Below are positions 1 through 10,155 of a stretch of DNA of 64,000 bases, in pieces. Position 1 is the first letter of the stretch. Each line of letters begins with the position of its first letter. A program made the position numbers and the translations under genes. Source of the stretch: Prorocentrum cordatum (lineage: Eukaryota; Sar; Dinophyceae; Prorocentrales; Prorocentraceae); contig CAUYUJ010012180.1 in the NCBI GenBank assembly GCA_963575745.1, positions 247,295 to 311,294 of the forward strand, written 5' to 3'. Below the pieces are notes generated by a model that had not been told where the DNA came from, ran no database searches, and worked only from the letters and a program-made list of their open reading frames with translations.

Positions 1-445
1 CAGACTGCCCTTCCAGCTCTTGTTTGATAAAATTGGGCCTCGTGTCAATCTGGCGCTGGCTGTTCAAGACCTTCCCTAGTTAGAGCAGGAGCTACTTCAG
101 GAAGATGAAGTAGAGGACTGTAAATATTAGCCTGGTGAAAAACCCAACCATATGCAGTTGTGAGTACCGCAGCTGTGTGTGTTCACCTTCGATGGAACTC
201 CCAAAAGGACCACGGAAAGTGTGAGGGGTGTGCCGAGATGGGTGCCACTAGGGCTTTCAATGCAGCTCCCTATGGAGCTCCCTATGGGGCCCCGAAACAT
301 GCGAGGGGGGTGCCGGGATGGGTGGCGGGGGCGCATGAAAGTGCCGCCACTGGGCTTTCTGGAAGATGAAGTAGAGGACTGTAGAAAAAGTGAGGTGGAC
401 CCCAAGCCCGCAGGGCAGCGCGAGGCGAGCAGATAATCGCGCTCC

Positions 446-935
446 TTGGGACCGGCCTCCTGGTTAGCGCCGCTGGGGCGTGTGCAAGCATTGTTTGTGG
501 GGCCACGCGCCTCAGGCGGCTCTTCTCCTTCCTCCTCCTCCTCTTCGGTTTCCTCATCCAGCACTCCCTCACCCAATAGCCGTTTAGGCTTCCTTGAGAT
601 TTTAAGGGGAATGTCTCTTCCCCTGCGCGTGCGCCTCCGCATCCTTGCGCAGCACTTCTGTTGCAAGCGGGATGGCGCGTACGCGGTCAGCGACGTGCAC
701 TCGTTCGCACACCAGCTCGACCCAGAGATATTCGATCAGAACTACGATTACGATGCGCCCAAGAAGTTCACTAGTTTCCTGTACCGCCATCAAGGTTACA
801 TCATTGGAAAATCCAAGAAATATCCTTTGTACGAGTTGGAGGTCATTCCAAAGATTTTGCTATTTTTGAACATCCCAGTGGACCAAGACGAGTGGATCGA
901 GATCCGCGTGGGTCGGGGGGGCAGAAACACCGCTG
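446..935 (+). CDS. Unrecognised coding-like stretch (possible exon)
   Basis: An open frame whose middle part (about 610-905) has a normal, non-repetitive amino-acid composition, including the segments FAHQLDPEIFDQNYDYD and FLYRHQGYIIGKSKKYPLYE. I do not recognise a family. The upstream part encodes a low-complexity Ser/Pro/Glu stretch and the downstream part runs into GC-rich sequence and then a CT microsatellite, so only the centre looks genuine. It could be one exon of a spliced gene or a decayed ORF. No start codon is convincing, and no spliced-leader relic was seen upstream. Confidence 0.25.
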
Positions 936-1234
936 CTGCTGCTCCTCCTGATCTTGGGCGTGGCTTCATGGGGGGGTCACAAATGGGGGGGTCAGAAAAG
1001 GTCCCCTTTCGTGCCCCTTTCGGGCCCCTCTGGAGCCCCAGGGGGCTCGTTTAGGTACCGTTTGGGTACCTTTTCGGACCACCCTCACCAACCCCACATT
1101 TATGACCCCCCCATTACGCAACGCCCAATGATCCGTCCCTCCTCCTCCTCCCGGCTCCTCCCCCCCTCCTTTCCTCTCCTCTCCTCATCCTCCCTCCCTT
1201 CACCTCTTTCGGCTTTCGTCTCGTTCGACTCCGT

Positions 1235-1770
<536 letters not shown>

Positions 1771-1928
1771 GTCTCGGCTCGAGAGTGCCCTGCACTCAGA
1801 CCGCAGCCGCGACGCGAAGCGCCCCGCCTCGGAGTCAGTCTCCCAGGCCTCGCGAGACCGGAGGGGTCCCAGCAGGACCCTACTGATTCGCGTCACCTCC
1901 TATCCCCCCCACCAGAGTGGCCGCCGCA

Positions 1929-3080
1929 ATGGCCCCCGCCAAGCCGGAGCGCCGTCGCTCTTCCAAGCAGCCGCCGAGCTCACGTCCTGCAGCTGAAGGG
2001 TCTCTCCTCCAACGCAAACAGGACTGCATTGCAGCTTTCAAGCAAGCGGGGTCTGACCGCCCCACGGCCGCATACAACGGGCTCGCCGAGCTGAACGCGG
2101 ACGAGCTGCAGGCCACGTACGACATGCACAAGACCAACACAAAGAAGCTCGGCAGTGCCTTGATCCGCATGTGTGCCGCCAACCAGATCAGCTACACGCT
2201 GGATCACCACCAGCGCAGCAAGCCTAAGCGCAGTGGTGGTGACACACCCTACCCACCAACTGCGTCCGCACGTCTTCAGGCTGCGGACGCCCAATTCATT
2301 GCCTTGGACCCGGCCTTCTGGAAGGTCCCAGTCCTGGCCGAACCCACATCACTCGATGACGGCAAGACGTGCAAGCCCAGCATCAGCCTCCACGACTACG
2401 AGAGCGGTGAACGGCTGCTGCAGCACCATCTCGAGCAGGGTAAGCGTACCACGGGTCAGCTTGCGATTGCTGTCATGGGCCCGAAAAACGATAACTACGT
2501 CGGTACCGAGCTCGCCGTCCCCGTGCTGAAGCGCCACCCCAAGGCGCCCAAAGTGGTCCACACGCACGTCCCCGTGACCGTGTACCAGCTGGGCACCAAG
2601 GAAGTCGCCTGCACGGAAAAAGTCGCCGTCGCCACCATCGATCCTGCCGACCACGTATGCTGGATTCGGGTGACCATACATGAAACCGAAGCCATCGCCG
2701 CAGTCCCCTCCATGCATCAGGCCTTCGAGGATCAGTTCTCGGGAGGTGCCCCCGTGAACGGTGGTCCACGCGCCAAGGGTCCTTTCCGAAAGGACACCCC
2801 TCCACAGGACAAGGCGCGCCAAAACCAAAAGCACAGGGAGTCCAAGAAAGACGCTCGCCGCCAGGAGCTCGATAGTCAGCTCCAGGACACCTTCAAGGCC
2901 CTCTTCCACGGCAACTTTAAAGCCGTCACCATCCTCGAACCCTGCAAAAGCCTAGGCAGGTACGGATCAGGCGTCGGAAAGAGGTCCCTGGCTGCCACCT
3001 TCGGCGTCAGTCTTCAAGCGGTTGACAAGGTCTTGGCGGGTCAGGGCAACTCGGCGCCACCTACGACCTCAGCAACGTAG
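1929..3080 (+). CDS. Retrotransposon ORF1, N-terminal part
   Basis: About 383 residues starting at ATG 1929; an in-frame GTG lies 12 bases upstream. The start is basic and Pro/Ser-rich. A Lys/Arg-rich stretch near residues 285-325 could bind RNA. No zinc knuckle was seen. By position, first in a LINE-type element, this should be the nucleic-acid-binding ORF1 protein. The frame ends at a TAG, but the next frame (-1) continues smoothly from about 3036 with GATYDLSNVGADEPTADKYQ, so the true product probably includes the following entry and the break is an indel or a recoding site. A strong hairpin (2262-2290) sits inside it. Confidence 0.6.
   Translation: MAPAKPERRRSSKQPPSSRPAAEGSLLQRKQDCIAAFKQAGSDRPTAAYNGLAELNADELQATYDMHKTNTKKLGSALIRMCAANQISYTLDHHQRSKPKRSGGDTPYPPTASARLQAADAQFIALDPAFWKVPVLAEPTSLDDGKTCKPSISLHDYESGERLLQHHLEQGKRTTGQLAIAVMGPKNDNYVGTELAVPVLKRHPKAPKVVHTHVPVTVYQLGTKEVACTEKVAVATIDPADHVCWIRVTIHETEAIAAVPSMHQAFEDQFSGGAPVNGGPRAKGPFRKDTPPQDKARQNQKHRESKKDARRQELDSQLQDTFKALFHGNFKAVTILEPCKSLGRYGSGVGKRSLAATFGVSLQAVDKVLAGQGNSAPPTTSAT
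2262..2290 (+). repeat. Family-1 hairpin, perfect 9-bp outer stem
   Basis: Arms GCGTCCGCA and TGCGGACGC pair perfectly. Inside are an unpaired C, an inner GTC:GGC stem and a TTCA loop. It lies in ORF1 and encodes part of ASARLQAADA. Confidence 0.8.
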
Positions 3081-4498
3081 GTGCAGACGAGCCCACTGCA
3101 GACAAGTACCAGATCGTGTGGTTCCCTGAGGACCAGCCCATCACGATGGCAGATGCGTTCCAGAAGTCGGTGGACTTCAAGGCCCTAGGAGTCGTCAGGC
3201 ACGGCAAGTCAGGCTTATTGGGGATCCGTGTTGCACGAGGGTCAGACGCCGCCAAGGCTGCTGCCGTCAGCATCCGTGGCTGTGAAGCCACCCTCGCCAA
3301 GACGCGATACCGCATCACTGGCATTGCGGCACGCCACGCCACGCTGACCCAGCTTGCTAAGACTCTCACGGGCCCGTCCGTCAAATGGGACTGTGAGGTC
3401 TACCACACCGCCTGGGACCCAGCCACTTCGGCTCAGTTTGCCTTAGTGCGCGCCCATCGTCCCCCACCCACATATACGGTACAGGTCGCAGGGTGCCCCA
3501 TCCCGTGGAGCATCACCGAGGCCCCGTTGGCTGAGGTGGTGCCGAAGAGGGACAACGTTACCATTGTCACCCCTACCACTATCACAGAGCCTGTGACGCC
3601 GCCAGCCCGTGGTGGCGGCTTCAGCCCCGCCACGGGCACACTCCTAACCAAAGCGGCCCAGAGCCCTTACCTCCACGACCTCATGACTGCCACGCCCAAA
3701 GGCAAGGGCGTCGCACCGCTCCCGATCCCCAAGGAGGAGCCTCTAGCCAAGCGCCACCGATCCTCCAGCGGGAAACGCGACGCCACGCCGCACGCAAGAT
3801 CACACGGCGCCCCAGGCCGCAGCTCCTCTGCACCCCCGCACGGCACGGATGGAGCTGCCGAGCAGACGGCCGTCCAAGGACCAGGTGGGCATGACCCGCA
3901 ACTTGGCATGGTGGCGGCTGAAGGCGGGGGCCACACGGAAGGGGACGTTGCCACAGCCGCCGAGGTACCAGGCGACGATGACGACGTCGAGATCCTCTCA
4001 TCAGGGGACGAATTCAGCGTGGCATCTCGCGAACCGAACACCCTCGGCGAACGCTTCGCTACGGCCCCTAAAATGTCAGATGCCGCCACGACCCGCATCC
4101 AACACATGGAACAACAGCACGAGCTGCTTGCCAACACGGTGGATAACATGCAGGTCCAGCTTGCGGGCGTTCTCTCATCCCAGGCCACACTCACGGAGCA
4201 CGTTTCAGGTTTGGAACGAGGGCTTGCCACCGTCGTCACTCAGCAACAGACGGCAACTACCGAAGCTGCTGCACTGCGTGGCGACATCCAGGCCCTCCTC
4301 GGGCACCTCACGGGGGGCACCATCCACCTGCCACAGGTGGCCACCCTCGAAACCAAAAAGGAGGAAGCTGCATCAGTTGCCGATCCCGTGGCTGTCTGCG
4401 GGTGGATTGACCAGCCAGGCCAGGTCACCCCAGGGACGGGGCCCCCAGGGGCTGACAAAGGCAAAGACAAGGGTCGGGCCACTCAGGAACCCTATTGA
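3036..4498 (+). CDS. Retrotransposon ORF1, C-terminal part with coiled coil
   Basis: This frame continues ORF1 after a one-base shift; it has no good ATG of its own at the junction (first ATG 3146). Residues encoded by about 4075-4320 form a long heptad-patterned stretch (HMEQQHELLANTVDNMQVQL and following) that should be a coiled coil, as in many LINE ORF1 proteins that trimerise. Between 3550 and 4060 it is Pro/Ser/Ala-rich and probably disordered, with an acidic patch (GDDDDVEIL). It ends in TGA 4496-4498. About 260 bases with no clear gene separate it from the next likely start. Confidence 0.6.
3607..3635 (+). repeat. Family-1 hairpin
   Basis: Nine-pair outer stem (arms CCGTGGTGG and CCGCCACGG, one T-G wobble), unpaired C, inner GGC:GCC stem and TTCA loop. 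It is read as GGFSPAT. Confidence 0.8.
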
Positions 4499-4759
4499 AG
4501 GTGCCTCAGAGAGCCTGCCTCAGCCCTCCGAGGAAGCGCCTTCAGAGGCATCTCTTCTCACTTCGCGCCGTATCTCTTTCTTGTTATATCATGTCAGTTT
4601 TGGCAGCAGCACGAGCAAGCTATCTGGTGTAGGGACACCTGTCATCTTGCTGTGGGTGTGTTTGTTGCAATGTACATGAGCATGCAGGGGTATCTAAGGA
4701 TGCGTGCTGACATGCAGCTTTTGGCTCATCGCTCGCGCCGCCCGCCAGGCCTCGCCATC

Positions 4760-7756
4760 ATGTGGCGCCTTGCCTGCAGCCTGGCCCTCCCCTCGCTCGC
4801 TGGAGCACACCCGTCTTCAGGCGGTGCGCCCCAGCATGGAGGTGAGTTTCTCCTGCGACACGCTGAACGTGGGACCCTTTTCTACCTCTACGATGACAGC
4901 ATCTACAAGTACGATCACTGCACCATTTTGGACCCGATCGTGAACGGCACCGTTGCCGCGGGTCCGTGCGGCATTGGCCAGACACACAGTGGCGGCTTCA
5001 GCCCCGCTGTTGTGCCCCGCTATCGCCCTACGGGTCTCACCACTCCCCTGTGCGATAGGGGCGAACCTGACGAGGACCCTGCTTTCTGGCACCTGATGAT
5101 GATCCGCGCCCGGCTCATACCGTGTGCTGCGGCGTGGGCACCAGGTGAGGACAACCAGGACATGTTCTGGGCATGGCTCGAGGACTGCGTCCCGTACATC
5201 CTGGCGACGCTCCATCTGCCACAGTACGATCACCTCTTTCAGGAGGAGTCTGAGGACACAACCGACGCCCTGCGTCAGCGCACCGCGGTCGACATGTGCG
5301 AGGACATCTGGCACAGAGCGGGCCCCGACAGGCAGCGCATCAACCGCAACCTCACTCGTATCCAGAGCAGCCGCGAGTACGCCACCCGCTACTTTGGCCT
5401 CCTTCTGGAATACCAGGGCGCTCGTGCCACTCTCGTCGGCCCTGAGGCTTTCACGGCACCTTTGCCGCCATACCTCTCACGGGCCCATGCTCTGCTGCCA
5501 AGAGGCCTCCCTCCACCCGACCAAGACGCCATGGCGTACCTCGCCGACGTGATCCTGCACCAACCGCCAGACATGCTGCCGCTCGTCGAGGCGGAGCTCG
5601 CCGCGGCGCCGATGGACGGCACCGATCAGGCCGCAGATGACCCTGTATCATGGCTGCTTCAGCACATCGCGGCCAGCGACATCGGCAACACATCCATGGA
5701 CTCGTTCCACGCGTCGGAAGATAGCCAGGACGGCATCGATACCCAGGATCGAGACGGCACGATAGCACCAGGCAACTCGGCCCAGAGTGACCGCAACAGT
5801 GAACCCTACTTTGGGCACACCTCGGGGCAAAGCAGTCCGCCCCACACCTCAGCTCAGGCCGACCCCAGCGCTCGGCTCAACGACGCTGAAGGCGTCACTG
5901 CCGCTGACGTGCCAAGCCATTACACTGCATCGCCAGCTCATGCCAGCCCGTGCAGTGGCGGCTTCAGCCCCGCTGCACCACTGGCTAGACCTGGACATCC
6001 CCAAACCGCAGGTGGCAGCACCACGCCCTTCACCTCCGTGCACCGTGACAGCGTGACTGACTCCAACTCCAGTGCCACTGACCACGGGCAGGCCGACATC
6101 GACAACGATCCCATCGATGATGAGTACCCAGATGCCAGCGGTCCCCACGAGCCCCAGCACAGCGCAGCGGCATCACGACACTGTGGCTGCCTCATCTGCC
6201 TCTTGGTGGCCACGTACGTCATCGCGATAGCAATGCCGTACAAGGACCAGATCGATGGGTACTTGCCGACACCGAGCCGAGACCCCAGCTACCGACAACG
6301 ACGACGACGCCAAGCGACGGCACCAGGCCCATCGGTGTCCACCACACCCCGACGCAAAACGACATACAATGTCACGTCCACATTGAGGGCCACTCTCAAA
6401 TGGACCAGCGTCAAACTCAGAGATAGCGTCTCGGGCGGAGCCACTGCAGTCGGGGTCGGCCTCGGGGGTGTCCTTAAATGGGCCAGCGGCAAGCTAGGGG
6501 CTATTGCCACGGGTGGAGTCGTGTGTGGTCTTCTACTCGTCGGTGCCAAACTTCTTGCCCAGGGAGCTGTCGGACACGTTGGAGCCCGCATCTGTGCGCG
6601 GGCCCTGGACTCATCCACTGCCCAGTGGTGCCTCCGCTGTTGCCAGCCGAGCAGGAGGCCGAGGGACGAGGTCACATACAAAATGCCGTGCACGCTCGCC
6701 GACGAACACGACGACCAGCATGTGCACGCACTCCGACATCCGCTGCTACAGGAACACTACGCCGCAGCAGTTGCCGCCGCAGTCGCCGACGTCACCACCG
6801 CCACCACCGCCGCCATCGTCGAAGTCACCGCCGCCGTATCGCGAGCCTCGTCTGTCACACCAAGATCGACCAGCCCGACTCCACGAGACGGCTCCAAGAG
6901 CGGCGCAACATTCGGTAACCTACCGACTAACGAGGATGCCACAGCACACGGCAGCGACACCGAGGCAAGGGAAACGCGTGAGCGCACCCATGATAGCCCG
7001 TGGTCTATCTTCCGACACGCTGACGCTCGTGGTTCATCCCCCGACGCGGACACCCAACCACCACGACGGCGAGCACGCTATGCATCCCCCGACAGGCCCC
7101 AGGCGCCTTCAGGCCCTGGTATGCCTTACACTGCCCTCAAGCCACCGACACGCAACTTACGCAACACCATCCAGCGCGACCCAGCGGTCCCCGAACCGCC
7201 GAGGAGCATACTTAACGCCCTGTATCAAAACGGCTTTGCGCTAGGAAACAGTGGCGTGTCTACAGAGGACATCAAAGACGCTCTACGACTCCACGACCAT
7301 CCTCGATTCACTCATGATCCAACACTCCAAGCGCTGGGGCCGTGGACGGACATCATGCAGAGGCCACCGAACCGCCTCACTTGGGTGCTGGAAGACTCGG
7401 GCGGGAACTCGGGCGAGACAATCTTCCCATACCTCACGTGGGACCTCCGCCAACCCATCACCACCACCGACGCGACCACTGTCTTCTGGCATGGGACCCG
7501 CGGCGACCTTGCGGCCCGTCTTGCCGCCAGTGGAGGGCACCTCTTGCCAGGCCCCCGCCGTGAAGCGAAGGGCCGAACTGGCACCAACGTTGGCCGCACG
7601 TACGCGAGCGTGCACCCTTCGCTGGCCGCGTGGTACGCAATGCCGCCCCACCCGCCTTACAGTCTCGAAGATGACACCCTCGCGTGGGGACCCATCGCAC
7701 TCTGGATGTGCGAGGCCACCAACCACCGCGCGGGGAAAACAGGCACAACTACGTGA
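4760..7756 (+). CDS. Retrotransposon middle ORF, N-terminal part; secreted or membrane-like
   Basis: The frame is open from 4652, but ATG 4760 gives MWRLACSLALPSLAGAHP, which looks like a signal peptide. The next 480 residues are Asp/His/Pro-rich and soluble in appearance. A hydrophobic segment (CGCLICLLVATYVIAIAM, about 6181-6235) could span a membrane, and a Gly/Ala-rich hydrophobic stretch follows (6430-6600). Near the end is FWHGTRGDL with a later TYASVHPSLAAWYAM; this weakly recalls ADP-ribosyl-fold (PARP-like) sequences but I would not assign it. The frame stops at 7754-7756, while the -1 frame continues the same kind of protein from about 7735, at a GGGGAAAA run. No similar family member is known to me. 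Confidence 0.55.
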   Translation: MWRLACSLALPSLAGAHPSSGGAPQHGGEFLLRHAERGTLFYLYDDSIYKYDHCTILDPIVNGTVAAGPCGIGQTHSGGFSPAVVPRYRPTGLTTPLCDRGEPDEDPAFWHLMMIRARLIPCAAAWAPGEDNQDMFWAWLEDCVPYILATLHLPQYDHLFQEESEDTTDALRQRTAVDMCEDIWHRAGPDRQRINRNLTRIQSSREYATRYFGLLLEYQGARATLVGPEAFTAPLPPYLSRAHALLPRGLPPPDQDAMAYLADVILHQPPDMLPLVEAELAAAPMDGTDQAADDPVSWLLQHIAASDIGNTSMDSFHASEDSQDGIDTQDRDGTIAPGNSAQSDRNSEPYFGHTSGQSSPPHTSAQADPSARLNDAEGVTAADVPSHYTASPAHASPCSGGFSPAAPLARPGHPQTAGGSTTPFTSVHRDSVTDSNSSATDHGQADIDNDPIDDEYPDASGPHEPQHSAAASRHCGCLICLLVATYVIAIAMPYKDQIDGYLPTPSRDPSYRQRRRRQATAPGPSVSTTPRRKTTYNVTSTLRATLKWTSVKLRDSVSGGATAVGVGLGGVLKWASGKLGAIATGGVVCGLLLVGAKLLAQGAVGHVGARICARALDSSTAQWCLRCCQPSRRPRDEVTYKMPCTLADEHDDQHVHALRHPLLQEHYAAAVAAAVADVTTATTAAIVEVTAAVSRASSVTPRSTSPTPRDGSKSGATFGNLPTNEDATAHGSDTEARETRERTHDSPWSIFRHADARGSSPDADTQPPRRRARYASPDRPQAPSGPGMPYTALKPPTRNLRNTIQRDPAVPEPPRSILNALYQNGFALGNSGVSTEDIKDALRLHDHPRFTHDPTLQALGPWTDIMQRPPNRLTWVLEDSGGNSGETIFPYLTWDLRQPITTTDATTVFWHGTRGDLAARLAASGGHLLPGPRREAKGRTGTNVGRTYASVHPSLAAWYAMPPHPPYSLEDDTLAWGPIALWMCEATNHRAGKTGTTT
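5950..5978 (+). repeat. Family-1 hairpin
   Basis: Nine-pair outer stem (arms GTGCAGTGG and CCGCTGCAC, one wobble), unpaired C, inner GGC:GCC stem and TTCA loop. It is read as SGGFSPAA. Confidence 0.8.
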
Positions 7757-10155
7757 AAGGGGAGGCCCACGGAGCGCGCCTCATTTACCCTCGGGTCCTG
7801 AGCCTCCTCATCCGCATGGACTGGTGCGCCCCCACAGAAGCTGCTTCCAGGTGCCGTGCCCTTCCACACGCCTATGGCATGGGCGACTGCGCGCACGCCC
7901 TCCACATCGCTGGCTACGATCATCCAGATCTCCGTGAGGCGGCTGAAGCTCACGACCAGGAAGCTAGCACCAGGCGCAGACCAGCCATCGCGGCAGCATG
8001 GCCACCGCCGCAGGCGCTATACGCGCCAGAGGCAGCGCGAGCATGGGCCAAACAGCACTACGACACGGAAGCAGCCACCAGGGATGACCCTAACCAGCCC
8101 CGCCCACGCGTCTCGCTTCACATACTCCAGCTGGACCCGAAACCACTCATCGACCTGGTGTACACTGGCTTGCAAGCTGTCCCCGTGCGGGGGCACCCTG
8201 ACGCACGCGGGTCGCGCCCCAGCGGCTCCAGCCCTGGGGCCGCGTCGGGCCCACCTCGCACGTACAAGTCAGGCACAGCCTTAGCGTACAGTCCAGACCG
8301 CTCATCGACGTCATCTGGAGTCGACGAACGCCGTACGCCTTCCCTCATCAGCGCGGCCGCCGCCCTCGCCCGAGGCCGTGCCCGTCCACGACGATCTGCC
8401 TCTCGCTCGTCACGACAGAGTGACGGGAACTCCACCTCAGACAACAGCGGCATCGAGACGTGGGAGCACATTGTGACGGAGGAGGAGCCGACTGCCTACC
8501 ACGTCCTCGCCTACCACGTTCGTGATGTGCGGTCCCGTGTCAATGCCCCTGGCATCGAGGTCTGGCTCGACCCTGGTGATCATCACGATGGTGCCTACTT
8601 ACCGTGGGGGACGACAGTCATGGGCCACCGCGTTACTGACCCTGCGGTGGAAGGGCGTGACGGCTGGGTCATCCTCCACCACGACCACGGCGACACCACT
8701 ACTAAGCTCTGGGCACCGACCCAAGTCCACGTCAAAGCGGACGACTCCTGGCGCACCGTCATGGTACCAGCGGACATGGGGCCCCAGTGGATCAGGTGCC
8801 ATGCCGAGGACGCACGCCTCCCCGCCGAGGTTGTCCGCACTACGGGCCAATCCTGGTTTGCTGACGTCTGGCCCTTGTGGGACCGCCCGAGACCCCACCC
8901 AGACGACCCAGGCACAAATGAGCATGCGCTCCCGCCTCTACCAGGACGCTGGTCTTGCCTACAGTGTCGATTCCAATGCTGTCAGTACTGTGCAGCTCGC
9001 CGCAACACGCAGCTCGGCACCTCGGGCCAACCAACGTGCCCAGACTGCGGCCGCAGCGGACTGCGTACACTCATGGACTGGTCCACGGACTACTCGTGCA
9101 ACAGTTGGACGTGTGCATACAGCACCAACAACAGGGACTCCGACACATGCTGCCTGTCCAGCAGGTGCCCCCACCCCCCCAGGCCACACAACCTTCTCGA
9201 CGTCCGTGCCACAGGGATGCCGCCGCACATCCTTGCCCGCCAATTCGGCAACGCGCCAGCCCTTCACGACCTCAAGGAACCCCCCCGAGCGCCTTCAGGC
9301 CCCGGGGGGGAACCTCCACAACCAGGGCAAGCAGGCTACCAGGGTCAATGGTACTTCCCACCGCAGCCGCGGCGCGTCCCCAGGCAGGGACTGCCTGACG
9401 GCACAAGGCGGCCACCTGGATTCACAGGAACGGGGATGCCCGAAGAACCTTCCCCCGACCAACCGCTTTGGAGGGAAGGCTTCGTGCTCTTCAGTCCCCA
9501 CCAGGCCCTCAAGGAGGAACTCACCTTCAACAAGACGGTCCGCCGACCCTACTCCCTAGCCATTACTAACATGTACAGGGATCGTGTCACGGTCAGGACC
9601 GTCTGCGAGTTGATCGCCGAGCGCATCCACATTACCCGCACCCGTTGGCGAGATGTGGTACTGTACTGGGACGCCGAGGGTGGTCCTGGGCCTCAGGCCC
9701 TCGACTACGACATGCGACTCTGCGACGCCATGGTGAGCCGTGCCACGACCGAAGCAGAGCTAAACCACGACCGCAGCAACCGTGGTAGTTTCTGCCTCTA
9801 TGGACCAGCGCACCAGCGAGCCGTCAACATCACGGCGATCGCAGAGCCGCAGAACATCGACTACATGGAGCATGTGCGGCGATACTCACCCGTAGGGGGA
9901 CCTACCCTGACCACGCCTTCGAGCACGTCTATCGGGGCTGGCAGCGGCCCGACGTGCCCACCATCCTCCCCGACACCCGTCCCCTCTCGAGAGCCGACTG
10001 GCAGCGTCACCAACAGCACCAGCAGCGCATCCAGCAGCGGGACCAACGTGACGCAGGACAGCACGGCACGCCACGCTACCGCTCCCCTGCGCGAGTCCCG
10101 ACAGGCGGCAACACGGCCTACGACGGGGTTGCCGCCTACTACCGTGGCCCCATAG
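7684..10155 (+). CDS. Retrotransposon middle ORF, C-terminal part with Cys-rich domain
   Basis: This frame takes over from the preceding one by a one-base shift near 7735 and hands over to the next near 9897; sequence beyond those points is probably out of frame. The N-terminal part (LIYPRVLSLLIRMDWCAPTE) looks continuous with the preceding ORF. A Cys-rich block at about 8955-9180 (CLQCRFQCCQYC, CPDCG, then CNSWTC and CCLSSRC) suggests one or more zinc-ribbon-like folds. The segment at 9535-9860 (RPYSLAITNMYRDRVTVRTV and following) appears folded but is unrecognised. Hairpins lie at 8213-8244 and 9276-9314. Confidence 0.5.
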   Translation: MGTHRTLDVRGHQPPRGENRHNYVKGEAHGARLIYPRVLSLLIRMDWCAPTEAASRCRALPHAYGMGDCAHALHIAGYDHPDLREAAEAHDQEASTRRRPAIAAAWPPPQALYAPEAARAWAKQHYDTEAATRDDPNQPRPRVSLHILQLDPKPLIDLVYTGLQAVPVRGHPDARGSRPSGSSPGAASGPPRTYKSGTALAYSPDRSSTSSGVDERRTPSLISAAAALARGRARPRRSASRSSRQSDGNSTSDNSGIETWEHIVTEEEPTAYHVLAYHVRDVRSRVNAPGIEVWLDPGDHHDGAYLPWGTTVMGHRVTDPAVEGRDGWVILHHDHGDTTTKLWAPTQVHVKADDSWRTVMVPADMGPQWIRCHAEDARLPAEVVRTTGQSWFADVWPLWDRPRPHPDDPGTNEHALPPLPGRWSCLQCRFQCCQYCAARRNTQLGTSGQPTCPDCGRSGLRTLMDWSTDYSCNSWTCAYSTNNRDSDTCCLSSRCPHPPRPHNLLDVRATGMPPHILARQFGNAPALHDLKEPPRAPSGPGGEPPQPGQAGYQGQWYFPPQPRRVPRQGLPDGTRRPPGFTGTGMPEEPSPDQPLWREGFVLFSPHQALKEELTFNKTVRRPYSLAITNMYRDRVTVRTVCELIAERIHITRTRWRDVVLYWDAEGGPGPQALDYDMRLCDAMVSRATTEAELNHDRSNRGSFCLYGPAHQRAVNITAIAEPQNIDYMEHVRRYSPVGGPTLTTPSSTSIGAGSGPTCPPSSPTPVPSREPTGSVTNSTSSASSSGTNVTQDSTARHATAPLRESRQAATRPTTGLPPTTVAP

